Source of the DNA: Algoriphagus resistens
GTDB taxonomy: Bacteria > Bacteroidota > Bacteroidia > Cytophagales > Cyclobacteriaceae
Length of the DNA: 64,000 nt
Direction of reading: 5' to 3'
NCBI RefSeq assembly: GCF_001442615.1
Contig: NZ_LMXN01000014.1
Location: forward strand, 1-64,000
Shown here: one piece after another, positions 1-7,087 of the stretch
How the letters are laid out: every line of letters begins with the position of its first letter
Position numbering within the stretch: the first letter of the stretch is position 1
Notes under the pieces: model-generated
Told to the model about the DNA's origin: nothing
Seen by the model: only the letters and a program-made list of their open reading frames with translations
Database searches by the model: none
Translations under genes and position numbers: made by a program

Positions 1-561
1 CTTTGCCGCATTGACATCCCTATCATGAATCTCACCACAAGATCCACAGACCCACGCTCTTATGGAAAGGGTTAAGTCTTGTTTTATCCATCCACAGGTT
101 GAACAGCTTTTGCTTGAGGGGAACCATCGGTCGATTTTAACGAATGCCCTATCGTTCCAATTGGCCTTATATTCAAGCATACTGTAAAATGCACCCAACG
201 AAACATCGCCCATTGCTTGTGCCAGGCAATGGTTCTTCATTATATTCTTTACAGCAAGGTCTTCAACTGATAGTATGTCGTGGTTTTTGACAATTTCAGT
301 TGATACCTTGTGCAGGTAATCCTTTCTGATATCCGTTAGTTGTTCGTGGACAGCTGCAAGTTTTTGTTTTTGCCTGCCCCTTGATCTGCTTCCTTTTGTT
401 TTCTTCGAAAGCTGTCTTTGCCCAAACCGGAGCTTCTTTAAGTTGGCCTTAAGTGATCCGATGTTTTTATAGCTGCTTCCATCTGAACGAACGGCAAGCT
501 TTTTTATGCCCGAATCAATACCTACCGATTTACCTGTTTTATTATAGGGTTCTGCATCCAT
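1..561 (-). pseudogene. tnpB: tnpB fragment (RuvC-like and zinc-finger half), N-terminus deleted, runs off window
   Basis: TnpB is the RNA-guided DNA endonuclease of IS200/IS605 elements. Read leftward, the frame is open from an ATG at 561 to base 1 and gives the C-terminal half of the family: the first RuvC acidic residue in VGIDSG, the second in SVEDLAVKN, the third in IHDRDVNAAK, and a zinc finger with CSTCGW and CGSCGE. Homology starts at the EP of an EPYNKTGK stretch that aligns with EPKQKTGK in the intact TnpB at 54185. About 170 N-terminal residues (wedge and REC-like part) are therefore lost at the deletion joint. The last residues lie outside the window. All three catalytic acids survive. 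Called a pseudogene because guide binding and target recognition need the missing half. Confidence 0.85.
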
Positions 562-680
562 CTACACTTGGTAAACACTATGGGGATCAGTATCTACTTT
601 GGTTGGATGGAAATTTCGTTTGTTCAATAGGTGAAGCATCACCGAAAACGATCCGTCAGTACATTCTTTCACCAGGTTAG
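549..680 (+). pseudogene. tnpA: tnpA fragment, C-terminal end of Y1 transposase
   Basis: The last roughly 43 residues of an IS200-type TnpA, starting at LHPSTL and ending with FVCSIGEASP and a YIL motif before the stop at 678-680. They align closely with the C-terminus of the intact TnpA at 53679-54089. The helix carrying the catalytic tyrosine is kept, but the HUH metal site and any start codon are gone. Plus-strand codons upstream of 549 are only the antisense of tnpB. Non-functional by sequence. Confidence 0.85.
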
Positions 681-747
681 TGTTTGTCGCTTACATCCCA
701 CACACGCTAAGGCGATGGGTGGGTTTTACGGTACTATTTATAAAAAA
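666..747 (+). repeat. IS200/IS605 end (tnpA side) with subterminal hairpin
   Basis: GTCGCTTACATCCCA leads into a stem (CCCACACA against TGGGTGGG, one mismatch) and then GGGTTTTACG. After six unrelated bases comes TTTATAAAAAA (737-747). The same blocks with the same spacing occur, reverse-complemented, at 53618-53685 next to the intact element. Such imperfect subterminal hairpins are the sites TnpA recognises in this family. Confidence 0.7.
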
Positions 748-780
748 CAAAACCCCGCTCGATTGCTCAAGCGGGGTTAT
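740..780 (-). terminator. Rho-independent terminator of the 804-1370 gene
   Basis: Perfect 9-bp stem AACCCCGCT / AGCGGGGTT (751-759 and 771-779). On the minus strand it is followed by a T-rich run over 742-750. It sits just downstream of the minus-strand gene ending at 804, and its tail overlaps the AT block at the IS boundary. Confidence 0.85.
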
Positions 781-803
781 TTAGTTTAAATAGCTGGTTT
801 AGC

Positions 804-1370
804 TTATAGGCTAGTTACGTAGCTTTCGAAGCCTGAGGCTGTTTTTACTTTGAAGTTGATGCCTGCTCCACTCACTTTATCAAAAGAGTAGATTTTGTGA
901 AGTCCCTGAGGATTGTCGATTTTTTCCGTGTGTATCAATTTGTCTCCATCGTAAATCAATACTTCGATATCTTTCGCATCCAAGTTGCTTACAAGCAATC
1001 TGTATTTGTTATCGCCCATAGGAGATACTCTAGAGAAAACAGCTGGAGTTTCTACTACAAAGTTGTTGAAAGAAGCAGTTCTCAATACACCTGACTCATC
1101 TGTTACTTCTACTGAGTAGTTTCCATGAGGAAGAGCTTTAAGATCATATTTTTTTGCAAACGCTTCGTCTTTGTTGATTCTGTCTCTTAAGATCAAACGA
1201 TCTTCAGAATCTGTGATTTTCACGATCACAGTTCCTTGTGGTGCTTCATTGAATGATACTGCTACTTTCGTGGTTTCAGTTTGTCTGATTTGAACAGCAG
1301 TGCTTTCAGATTTCGCAAACGCTCCTGCAGCGATCCCCGCTACAAAAAGCAAAGTGAATAATTTTTTCAT
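804..1370 (-). CDS. Secreted beta-sandwich-like protein, function unknown
   Basis: 188 residues with a clear signal peptide (MKKLFTLLFVAGIAAGAFA, cleavage near residue 20). The mature part is rich in short beta strands and carries the pattern LKALPHGNYSVEVTD near residue 100, typical of Ig-like or carboxypeptidase-regulatory-like folds that Bacteroidota export. No catalytic motif is visible. The gene stands alone, with its own consensus promoter at 1496-1526, a leader of about 120 nt and a strong terminator at 740-780. This suggests a well expressed small periplasmic or envelope protein. I do not recognise a characterised family. Confidence 0.75.
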   Translation of the reverse strand: MKKLFTLLFVAGIAAGAFAKSESTAVQIRQTETTKVAVSFNEAPQGTVIVKITDSEDRLILRDRINKDEAFAKKYDLKALPHGNYSVEVTDESGVLRTASFNNFVVETPAVFSRVSPMGDNKYRLLVSNLDAKDIEVLIYDGDKLIHTEKIDNPQGLHKIYSFDKVSGAGINFKVKTASGFESYVTSL

Positions 1371-1495
1371 TTTAATAATTGGTTTGAATAGGTTCTAGTT
1401 TTTGTTGTAACCGCCGGACGGCTGATCCGTCTCTAGGTGGGGTAATTTGGGCTACAGTTTCCATCGGGGTAACCGATTGGTTTGTTATTATGATT

Positions 1496-1526
1496 CAAAG
1501 GTACTATAGAAAACTTGAATTGCAAA
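1496..1526 (-). promoter_or_regulatory. Bacteroidota-type promoter of the 804-1370 gene
   Basis: On the minus strand TTTG (1523-1526), 19 bases, then TACCTTTG (1496-1503). This fits the -33 TTTG and -7 TAnnTTTG consensus of the Bacteroidota housekeeping sigma factor. It implies a start near 1489 and a leader of about 120 nt. Confidence 0.75.
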
Positions 1527-1866
1527 TATTTCAATGAAAAAAGATTATTGTTAATGATTTAGTAACAAATCATTGTAAATATTGCTGATTTAATAAAATG
1601 TTCCCGCAATCGATAGCGGAACTTCCTGTGTTTTGAATTTTGGGCATTTCAAAGAATAATTAACGGTTATTTGATTGATTACAGAATATAATAACTTATG
1701 AATCCGTTTATTTGCCTAGATTTCCAATGGAAATTCCGTTGAAAAAAAACATAAATTTTTTTTAAATCACTTTTATTTAAGGGGGTGAATCAAACTGATT
1801 TCTTTAAATTCATATGTTTTTCCGTAAATAAACCAGCTTTTATTAACCTTGTAATTCTAAAATTGA

Positions 1867-1905
1867 CAAAAAAAACAGGTTTAGAAATTAATTTCTAAAC
1901 CTGTA
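1867..1905 (-). terminator. Terminator of the sigma / DUF4252 operon
   Basis: Perfect 13-bp palindromic stem (1875-1887 and 1892-1904, loop TTAA) followed on the minus strand by a run of eight T. It lies about 60 bases beyond the stop of the DUF4252 gene ending at 1962. Confidence 0.9.
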
Positions 1906-1961
1906 AATGGAAATCTTGCGAAAATTGAAGTTCTGTGTTTTTTTTGATTTTTACGACCGGG

Positions 1962-2450
1962 TTAGTTTTTCCCCTTATAATTTGTCGCTTTTGCTACCAA
2001 TTCCTGGTCAAATGTACCCTTTAATTCCACTACCATTAAGTCTCCTTCATCACCTCCTACAAGTACCACCAAATCCGAAATGGTATTACCTCCTCTGGAA
2101 TAAACCATCACCCCACCTTTTTTGCCTTCAGAGGCTTCCATCAGCAGCTCATACCTTTCTCGTTCCAAGCCCTTCTGTAGTGCTTTGTATTCTACCCGAG
2201 CTTCATCTGCATGGTCAGGTAGGGTAAAGAAGTTTAGTTTTTCGATAGACTTCGCCACTGTTGCCATGTCGTTTTTGTCAATGTCGATTTTAAAGCCTTC
2301 GGCAAAGTTCATGAAGTTGCCTCCCAGCTCCATGTGGAAGAAGTCATCATCGCTTTTATATTTTTCGTAGAGCGCTTTGACGCTTTTGCTTTGTGCCTGG
2401 ACGGATATAACCGCTCCGATTAATGCCAGGGTTAGAATTAGCTTTTTCAT
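1962..2450 (-). CDS. DUF4252 domain protein (second copy in operon)
   Basis: 162 residues: signal peptide ending near VQAQ (residue 20), then the DUF4252 region with LYEKYKSDDDFFHMELGGNFMNFAEGF and a later stretch on a regulated Ser/Gly-rich loop. DUF4252 proteins are common in Bacteroidota, often beside ECF sigma factors; their biochemical role is not known. It is the last gene of the operon that starts with the sigma factor at 4183, 193 bases after the first DUF4252 gene, and is closed by a strong terminator. It lacks a lipobox, so the product is probably soluble in the periplasm. Confidence 0.85.
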   Translation of the reverse strand: MKKLILTLALIGAVISVQAQSKSVKALYEKYKSDDDFFHMELGGNFMNFAEGFKIDIDKNDMATVAKSIEKLNFFTLPDHADEARVEYKALQKGLERERYELLMEASEGKKGGVMVYSRGGNTISDLVVLVGGDEGDLMVVELKGTFDQELVAKATNYKGKN

Positions 2451-2643
2451 AGTAGTGAGGATTAGTTCTAAAATCTTTGTTATAAATAATATGTGGATTT
2501 GTTCTCAATCATAGCACTGGGTCACTCCCGGATAAATTTGTAAATAATATAATTGCCAGCTCATCCTTTATAATTAAGGGGGTGTGAGTATAAAGAAAAG
2601 ATGCTGCCGCGATGTATAAGGGGAAAAGGTTCATAGTTTATCC

Positions 2644-3171
2644 CTAGTTATTTTGCTTTCTATAGTGCTCCATTCCAGGGATATCCGTCTTCTCGGCGAG
2701 TAGGTTCAAGTCTTCGTAGGTGAAATTTCCCAGCATGGATAAGAGTGTGAAATCACCTTTTTCTCCCGAGATCATCATCAGTTCTTTGACTAACCCCCCT
2801 TCTTCACGGACCATAAATTTGAGGCTGCTACTTTTATCCTCCACTATCATCAGCTCCTCGTATTTATTTCTGGAAAGCGTGCCCATAGCCTCCTTATAAA
2901 AAGTCATTCCGTCCACCTCGTCTGAGGAAAGAATACGAATGCCCTTTACTTTTTGGATCAATACGCCGAGATCCTCAGATTCCTGATCTGTTCCGGCATT
3001 GCTTTTGAGAAAGCCTCCTGCCATTTGCATCATCTTCGGGCTGATATACACCCTGGAAAAGCGGTCATCATCCATGTATTTGGAAAAAAAGCGTTGAATG
3101 GCATCGTCCTGAGCTTGTGCCTTTATGATAAAGGCACATAGCAAAAGCGGAACTAGTAGGATTTTTTTCAT
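2644..3171 (-). CDS. DUF4252 domain protein (first copy in operon)
   Basis: 175 residues, signal peptide MKKILLVPLLLCAFIIKAQAQ, then a domain homologous to its neighbour (KYMDDDRFSRVYISPKMMQMAGGF matches the DDDFFHMELGGNFMNFAEGF block in position and pattern). The two are diverged paralogues, presumably an old tandem duplication. The gene begins three bases after the stop of the anti-sigma gene, so it is translated from the same message. The predicted periplasmic location beside a membrane anti-sigma factor suggests a role in the signal that frees the sigma factor or as its output. That is inference. Confidence 0.85.
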   Translation of the reverse strand: MKKILLVPLLLCAFIIKAQAQDDAIQRFFSKYMDDDRFSRVYISPKMMQMAGGFLKSNAGTDQESEDLGVLIQKVKGIRILSSDEVDGMTFYKEAMGTLSRNKYEELMIVEDKSSSLKFMVREEGGLVKELMMISGEKGDFTLLSMLGNFTYEDLNLLAEKTDIPGMEHYRKQNN

Positions 3172-3174
3172 GGC

Positions 3175-3603
3175 TTATTTAATTGTAGGATTGCCAAATA
3201 ATTGGTTTGTTGTATTCAGGTATTTCATGTCATTCAATACCTTCATTTCTTCTTGTCCTTTAGAAAGGTTGGTTTGGATCAGTGCAAAGGCCTGCATCAC
3301 TTCCATATAAGCTTGTTGCTCAGCTTGCTTTTGCTCGTATACTGTCCATCCCCATACAGACCCAAGAAGAATTGCCACTGACGCGGCCCAATTCAGCCAA
3401 TTTCCGGATTTGATCGGGACGGTTTTAGTAGGCATCTTGAGACTTGGCTCCTGAGTAGAGAGATCTTTTAAGCCTGAAAATAAGGCTTTCTCGTCCTCAT
3501 AGTCTTCAGTAGATTGAAGTAAGCGTTTCAGCTCTTGCTCTTCTGCCAGGCTGCTCTCAGCTTCCCAGTACTTTCCGAGTAATTCGTCTATTCGCCGATT
3601 CAT
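3175..3603 (-). CDS. Putative membrane anti-sigma factor
   Basis: 142 residues. The first 65 are charged and helical (MNRRIDELLGKYWEAESSLAEEQELKRLL), as in the sigma-binding part of anti-sigma factors. One membrane segment follows at about residues 70-88 (WLNWAASVAILLGSVWGWTVY), then a periplasmic helical tail of about 50 residues. It lies directly downstream of an ECF sigma gene, the usual place for its regulator. No zinc-binding HxxxCxxC motif is present, so it is not a ZAS-type anti-sigma. Assignment rests on topology and position. Confidence 0.7.
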   Translation of the reverse strand: MNRRIDELLGKYWEAESSLAEEQELKRLLQSTEDYEDEKALFSGLKDLSTQEPSLKMPTKTVPIKSGNWLNWAASVAILLGSVWGWTVYEQKQAEQQAYMEVMQAFALIQTNLSKGQEEMKVLNDMKYLNTTNQLFGNPTIK

Positions 3604-3691
3604 GTGTTTATAATTGTTTTTTAATTGTCACATGGAACCTTCGCATGGTCTATGATCATCCCAATGTGTGACGGTTTCGTCATGCTCGATT

Positions 3692-4183
3692 TCATTTGGT
3701 TGATTTTTGGTTGAGCATCCGTTCCCGGATGCTTTTTCTGGCCCTGTGAAGGTTTACCTTCACTTGTTCCAGACTTATATCCAGGTGCTCGCAAATTTCC
3801 TCGTAACTCATTCCTTCTACTTCTCTGAGGTGGAAGATCTCCTGCTGCCTTAAAGGCAACCCCTTCACCAGATTCATTACCTGTCGAACCGAGTCCTTTA
3901 TGTCCTCAGTGGTTGAATCCTCCGTTTTCAAGTCCTCCAAGCCTTCTAGGGACGCAAGTTTCTGGGTCTGTCGCAAGTGCATCAAAACTTCATTTTTCAG
4001 ACTTTTGACCAACCAGCCTGCGAGGTTTGGATGATCCCGTAGTTCATGCTCTCTGCCAAAGGATTTCTCAAAGACATTCTGAAGCAAATCTTCCGCGAGG
4101 GAACGATCCCTTACCCAGAGATAACCCAGCCTGTAGAGCCTGCCTCTTTGCGGCCAGATATGTGCTTCAAAAAATGACTTCAT
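3692..4183 (-). CDS. ECF-type RNA polymerase sigma factor
   Basis: 163 residues. Sigma region 2 spans about 10-75 (LGYLWVRDRSLAEDLLQNVFEKSF) and region 4 about 100-155 (LPLRQQEIFHLREVEGMSYEEICEHLDISLEQVKVNLHRAR), with the helix-turn-helix intact. There is no region 1.1 or 3, as expected for ECF sigmas. It heads an operon with the anti-sigma (88 bases downstream) and two DUF4252 genes. No TAnnTTTG promoter was found upstream, which would fit autoregulation from an ECF-type promoter. Inducing signal unknown. Confidence 0.92.
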   Translation of the reverse strand: MKSFFEAHIWPQRGRLYRLGYLWVRDRSLAEDLLQNVFEKSFGREHELRDHPNLAGWLVKSLKNEVLMHLRQTQKLASLEGLEDLKTEDSTTEDIKDSVRQVMNLVKGLPLRQQEIFHLREVEGMSYEEICEHLDISLEQVKVNLHRARKSIRERMLNQKSTK

Positions 4184-4584
4184 TTACTACGGTAATGCAT
4201 GGAAATGGGAAATGTTACACTTGTGAAGAAAAAAAAGTAAAAGTTTTTAAACATACTATAAAAGGAAGAGAGCTAAAGATTCTCAACAATTTAAGCTTTT
4301 GGCCGGGGGGATTTGCTAGACTAAATTGCTTCTAAATTAGAAAGGCATATAGTATGCATGCCGACTATTTGTTAATTTGCCTATCAGCATCCAAAAAAGG
4401 ATTCAGTATCTTACGATAAAGAAATTGCAACACTAATGAATGTAGGGTATACAAACGGGATAAAAGCAGGGGTGATTGTTCTGGTTTTTAGTTCAGCATA
4501 TAGAATTGTGTCCTCTGCGAAATCTTTGTGTTCTTTGTTGTTAAATAAGCACATAAAAAAAGCCATGAATTGCTTCATGGCTTG
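4184..4584. other. Intergenic interval 4184-4584
   Basis: Separates the divergently placed sigma operon from the terminator of tRNA-Phe. AT-rich, without a convincing reading frame. It must hold the sigma operon promoter, but no TAnnTTTG element is seen. Confidence 0.55.
4553..4583 (-). terminator. Terminator of tRNA-Phe
   Basis: Ten-bp stem AAGCCATGAA / TTCATGGCTT (4560-4569, 4574-4583) with loop TTGC. A run of T follows on the minus strand, directly after the tRNA 3' end at 4585. Confidence 0.9.
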
Positions 4585-4657
4585 TGGTGATAAGTGGACT
4601 CGAACCACCGACTCACGGATTTTCAGTCCGATGCTCTACCAACTGAGCTATATCACC
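4585..4657 (-). tRNA. tRNA-Phe (GAA)
   Basis: 73-nt cloverleaf. The acceptor stem is GGTGATA / TATCACC with discriminator A at 4585. The D-arm contains AGCTCAGTTGGTAGAGC, the anticodon loop reads CTGAAAA giving GAA, and the T-arm has GGTTCGAGTCC. CCA is not encoded. It stands alone between its own promoter and terminator. Confidence 0.96.
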
Positions 4658-4674
4658 TTGTTCGTAAAGTGATG

Positions 4675-4705
4675 CAAAGGTAGGTATTTGAATATTTGAA
4701 GCAAG
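4675..4705 (-). promoter_or_regulatory. Promoter of tRNA-Phe
   Basis: On the minus strand CTTG (4702-4705), 19 bases, then TACCTTTG (4675-4682), placing the start about 10 bases before the tRNA. Same spacing and same -7 octamer as the promoter at 1496-1526. Confidence 0.75.
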
Positions 4706-4760
4706 TCATTTTAGAAAAAAATATAGACTAACACCCAAGAATTACGCTAATAACGTCACT

Positions 4761-6098
4761 ATGAGCTTTTTACCGCAACTTATATTTTTGATCATTTTAG
4801 GCGCTGCTAGCTTCTTTTTGATCAAACGGGTCAAATTCCTTCGTAGGAACATTTTGTTGGGCAGACCCGAAGAGAGGAATGATCAGCCTGGCACGCGCTG
4901 GAGGACAATGCTTTTGGTGGCTTTCGGGCAGCAAAAGATGTTTAAGCGGTTTATCCCTGCGTTTTTGCACTTCTTCGTATATGTGGGGTTTTTGGTGATC
5001 AACCTTGAAGTCCTGGAATTTGTCCTGGATGGGATCTTCGGTACACATCGGCTGTTTGCTCCTTACCTTGGGGGTGCTTATCTGGCTGCGATGAATTTCT
5101 TCGAATTTCTTGCGGTGACGGTTCTCATCTCCTGTGTGATATTTTTGATCAGACGGAATGTGGTCAAAGTACCCCGCTTCGTCAAGTCTGAGATGAAAGG
5201 TTGGCCGTCGATGGATGCCAATATTATTTTGGTTATAGAAATTGTGCTAATGATCGCCATCCTAAAGATGAATGCTGCTGATCAAATTCTAGCAGAGAGG
5301 GGAGTAGGACATTATGTGGTGGTGGGGCACCTTTTCTTCAGCAATCTGCTTCATCCACTTTTCGACAGTTTTAGTTCTGGGTTTCTGGTTTTCGTGGAGA
5401 GAGCAGCGTGGTGGTTCCATATTGTGGGAATACTTGCATTTGCCATCTATGTGACTTATTCCAAGCATTTGCATATTTTTCTAGCTTTCCCAAATACCTG
5501 GTACACTAGATTAAAGCCTAAAGGTGAAATGGAGAACATGCCAGCAGTCACTAATGAGGTGAATATGATGCTTGGAATTCCCGTAGATGCGCCTACTGAT
5601 CCTGTAGCTGAGATCGGGAGATTTGGAGCCAAAGACATCAATGACCTGAGCTGGATCAATGTATTGAATGCCTATTCCTGTACCGAATGTGGTAGGTGTA
5701 CGGCTGAATGCCCAGCCAACTTGACTGGTAAAAAGCTCTCTCCACGTAAAATCATGATGGATGTGCGGGATCGAACGGAGGAAGTTGGTAAAAGTTTGGA
5801 TGCTGGAGGAAAAGGGCTTGAAGATGGAAAATCACTGCTGGGAGATTATATCACCAAGGAGGAATTAAACGCATGTACCAGTTGCAATGCCTGTGTGGAA
5901 GCCTGTCCGGTAAATATAGATCCACTGGCGATCATTCTGGAAATGAGACGTTATGTAGCCATGGAAGAGTCGGGTACGCCGGCACAGTGGAATGCGATGT
6001 TCCAAAATATGGAAACGAGTTTTGCCCCTTGGAAATTCAGTCCTGCAGATCGGTTTAATTGGGCAGAAAAGGTGAAAGAAGAAGAAATTGCAGATTGA
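4761..6098 (+). CDS. Membrane-anchored Fe-S oxidoreductase subunit (HdrC / nitrate-reductase-gamma fusion type)
   Basis: 445 residues. The N-terminal 240 residues form about five or six membrane helices like the cytochrome b-type gamma subunit domain. The C-terminal part has two [4Fe-4S] motifs: CTECGRCTAECP near residue 310 and CTSCNACVEACP near residue 372. This is the architecture of subunits that pass electrons between the quinone pool and a soluble CCG-domain partner, which is encoded next at 6216. The pair probably forms a heterodisulfide-reductase-like complex at the inner membrane. The donor (lactate, acyl-CoA through ETF, or another) cannot be told from sequence. Confidence 0.85.
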   Translation: MSFLPQLIFLIILGAASFFLIKRVKFLRRNILLGRPEERNDQPGTRWRTMLLVAFGQQKMFKRFIPAFLHFFVYVGFLVINLEVLEFVLDGIFGTHRLFAPYLGGAYLAAMNFFEFLAVTVLISCVIFLIRRNVVKVPRFVKSEMKGWPSMDANIILVIEIVLMIAILKMNAADQILAERGVGHYVVVGHLFFSNLLHPLFDSFSSGFLVFVERAAWWFHIVGILAFAIYVTYSKHLHIFLAFPNTWYTRLKPKGEMENMPAVTNEVNMMLGIPVDAPTDPVAEIGRFGAKDINDLSWINVLNAYSCTECGRCTAECPANLTGKKLSPRKIMMDVRDRTEEVGKSLDAGGKGLEDGKSLLGDYITKEELNACTSCNACVEACPVNIDPLAIILEMRRYVAMEESGTPAQWNAMFQNMETSFAPWKFSPADRFNWAEKVKEEEIAD

Positions 6099-6215
6099 AA
6101 AATTGGAAGATTTGAAAATTGAAAAATAATTAAGAGAAATATGAATTCACGAGAATAACCTCAGCTTTGAATTTGGCCTCGTAAATCGTACTTCCCAAAA
6201 TCGTAAATCTAAACC

Positions 6216-7007
6216 ATGTCAACATATAAAGTACCAACCATGGCCGAAATGGCCGGAAAGGGAGAAAATCCGGAAGTTCTGTTCTGGGTGGGATGCGCCG
6301 GATCATTTGATGACCGATACAAAGCCGTGACTCAGGCTTTTGTGAAGATATTGAATAAAGTCGGCGTGAGCTTTGCAGTCCTGGGGCCAGAAGAGGCCTG
6401 CACAGGCGACCCTGCAAGACGTGCGGGAAACGAATTTCTTTTCCAAATGCAAGCAGTGGCAAATATTCAGGTCATGAACGGTTACGACATCAAAAAAGTA
6501 GTCACTGCATGTCCACACTGCTTCAATACGATTAAAAATGAATATCCTGCTTTGGGTGGTAATTACCAAGTCATACACCACTCTCAATTTCTCCAGCAAC
6601 TTATCAATGATGGTAAAATAGCGCTGAAAGGCGGAGGGGGGTTCAAGGGAAAGAAGATCACTTTTCACGATTCTTGCTTTTTAGGTAGAGCAAACAATGT
6701 ATATGAAGCGCCGAGAGATGTTATTAAAGCCTTGGATGTAGAACTGGTGGAGATGAAGCGCTGCAAGACCAAAGGGCTTTGCTGTGGAGCCGGTGGCGCG
6801 CAGATGTTCAAAGAACCTGAACCAGGGAAAAAAGACATCAATGTGGAGCGGACTGAAGAAGCTTTGGCGACTGGTGCTAGTACAATTGCGGTAGGATGTC
6901 CTTTCTGTCTTACCATGATGACGGACGGGGTGAAGAATAAGGAGAAAGAAACTGAAGTGAAAGTCTATGACCTGGCAGAAATGATCGCCAGGGACATGGG
7001 GATTTAA
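6216..7007 (+). CDS. CCG-domain (HdrB-like) Fe-S protein
   Basis: 263 residues with the paired cysteine-rich CCG layout: an N-terminal half with VGCAGSFDDR, ACTGDPARR and TACPHCFNTIKNE, and a C-terminal half with HDSCFLGR, CCGAGGAQMF and VGCPFCLTMM. These cysteines bind the unusual clusters found in HdrB, GlpC and LutA/E proteins. It is 117 bases downstream of the membrane Fe-S gene and followed by a terminator, so the two form an operon. Expected to sit on the cytoplasmic face and act as the catalytic or relay partner. Confidence 0.85.
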   Translation: MSTYKVPTMAEMAGKGENPEVLFWVGCAGSFDDRYKAVTQAFVKILNKVGVSFAVLGPEEACTGDPARRAGNEFLFQMQAVANIQVMNGYDIKKVVTACPHCFNTIKNEYPALGGNYQVIHHSQFLQQLINDGKIALKGGGGFKGKKITFHDSCFLGRANNVYEAPRDVIKALDVELVEMKRCKTKGLCCGAGGAQMFKEPEPGKKDINVERTEEALATGASTIAVGCPFCLTMMTDGVKNKEKETEVKVYDLAEMIARDMGI

Positions 7008-7030
7008 GTTTTTTTCTTTGAATCAATTTG

Positions 7031-7064
7031 ACCCTTTTTGCCGTTAGGTAGAAAGGGTTTTTCT
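7031..7064 (+). terminator. Terminator after the Fe-S gene pair
   Basis: Stem ACCCTTT / AAAGGGT (7031-7037, 7052-7058) with a 14-base loop, followed by a T-rich tail. It lies 24 bases past the stop at 7007. Confidence 0.75.
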
Positions 7065-7087
7065 TTGTCAATTAGTAACTAGCAACT

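Larger units (their letters stand above)
1..747 (-). mobile_element. Internally deleted IS200/IS605-family element (remnant)
   Basis: A tnpB fragment on the minus strand lies head to head with a tnpA fragment on the plus strand, the same divergent arrangement as the intact element at 53617-55387. The 5' halves of both genes and the region between them are missing, and the two coding remnants meet at about 546-556. The tnpA-side end (666-747) keeps a hairpin and flanking motifs shared with the intact element. The tnpB-side end lies before base 1. The element cannot move by itself because the catalytic HUH part of TnpA is gone. Confidence 0.85.
1371..1961. other. Non-coding interval 1371-1961
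   Basis: Holds the leader and promoter of the 804-1370 gene at the left end and the terminator of the DUF4252 gene at the right end. Between about 1530 and 1860 it is AT-rich with no gene-like frame. The leader contains a small hairpin GACGG-ctgat-CCGTC at 1417-1431. Confidence 0.7.

Noticed and set aside
453..548. N-terminal part of the plus-strand frame that includes the tnpA fragment
   Set aside because: This part is antisense of tnpB; only codons from about 549 on are tnpA.
4027..4335. Plus-strand frame of 102 codons
   Set aside because: Mostly antisense of the ECF sigma gene, with no recognisable product.
4436..4672. Plus-strand frame of 78 codons
   Set aside because: Covers the antisense of tRNA-Phe and its terminator.
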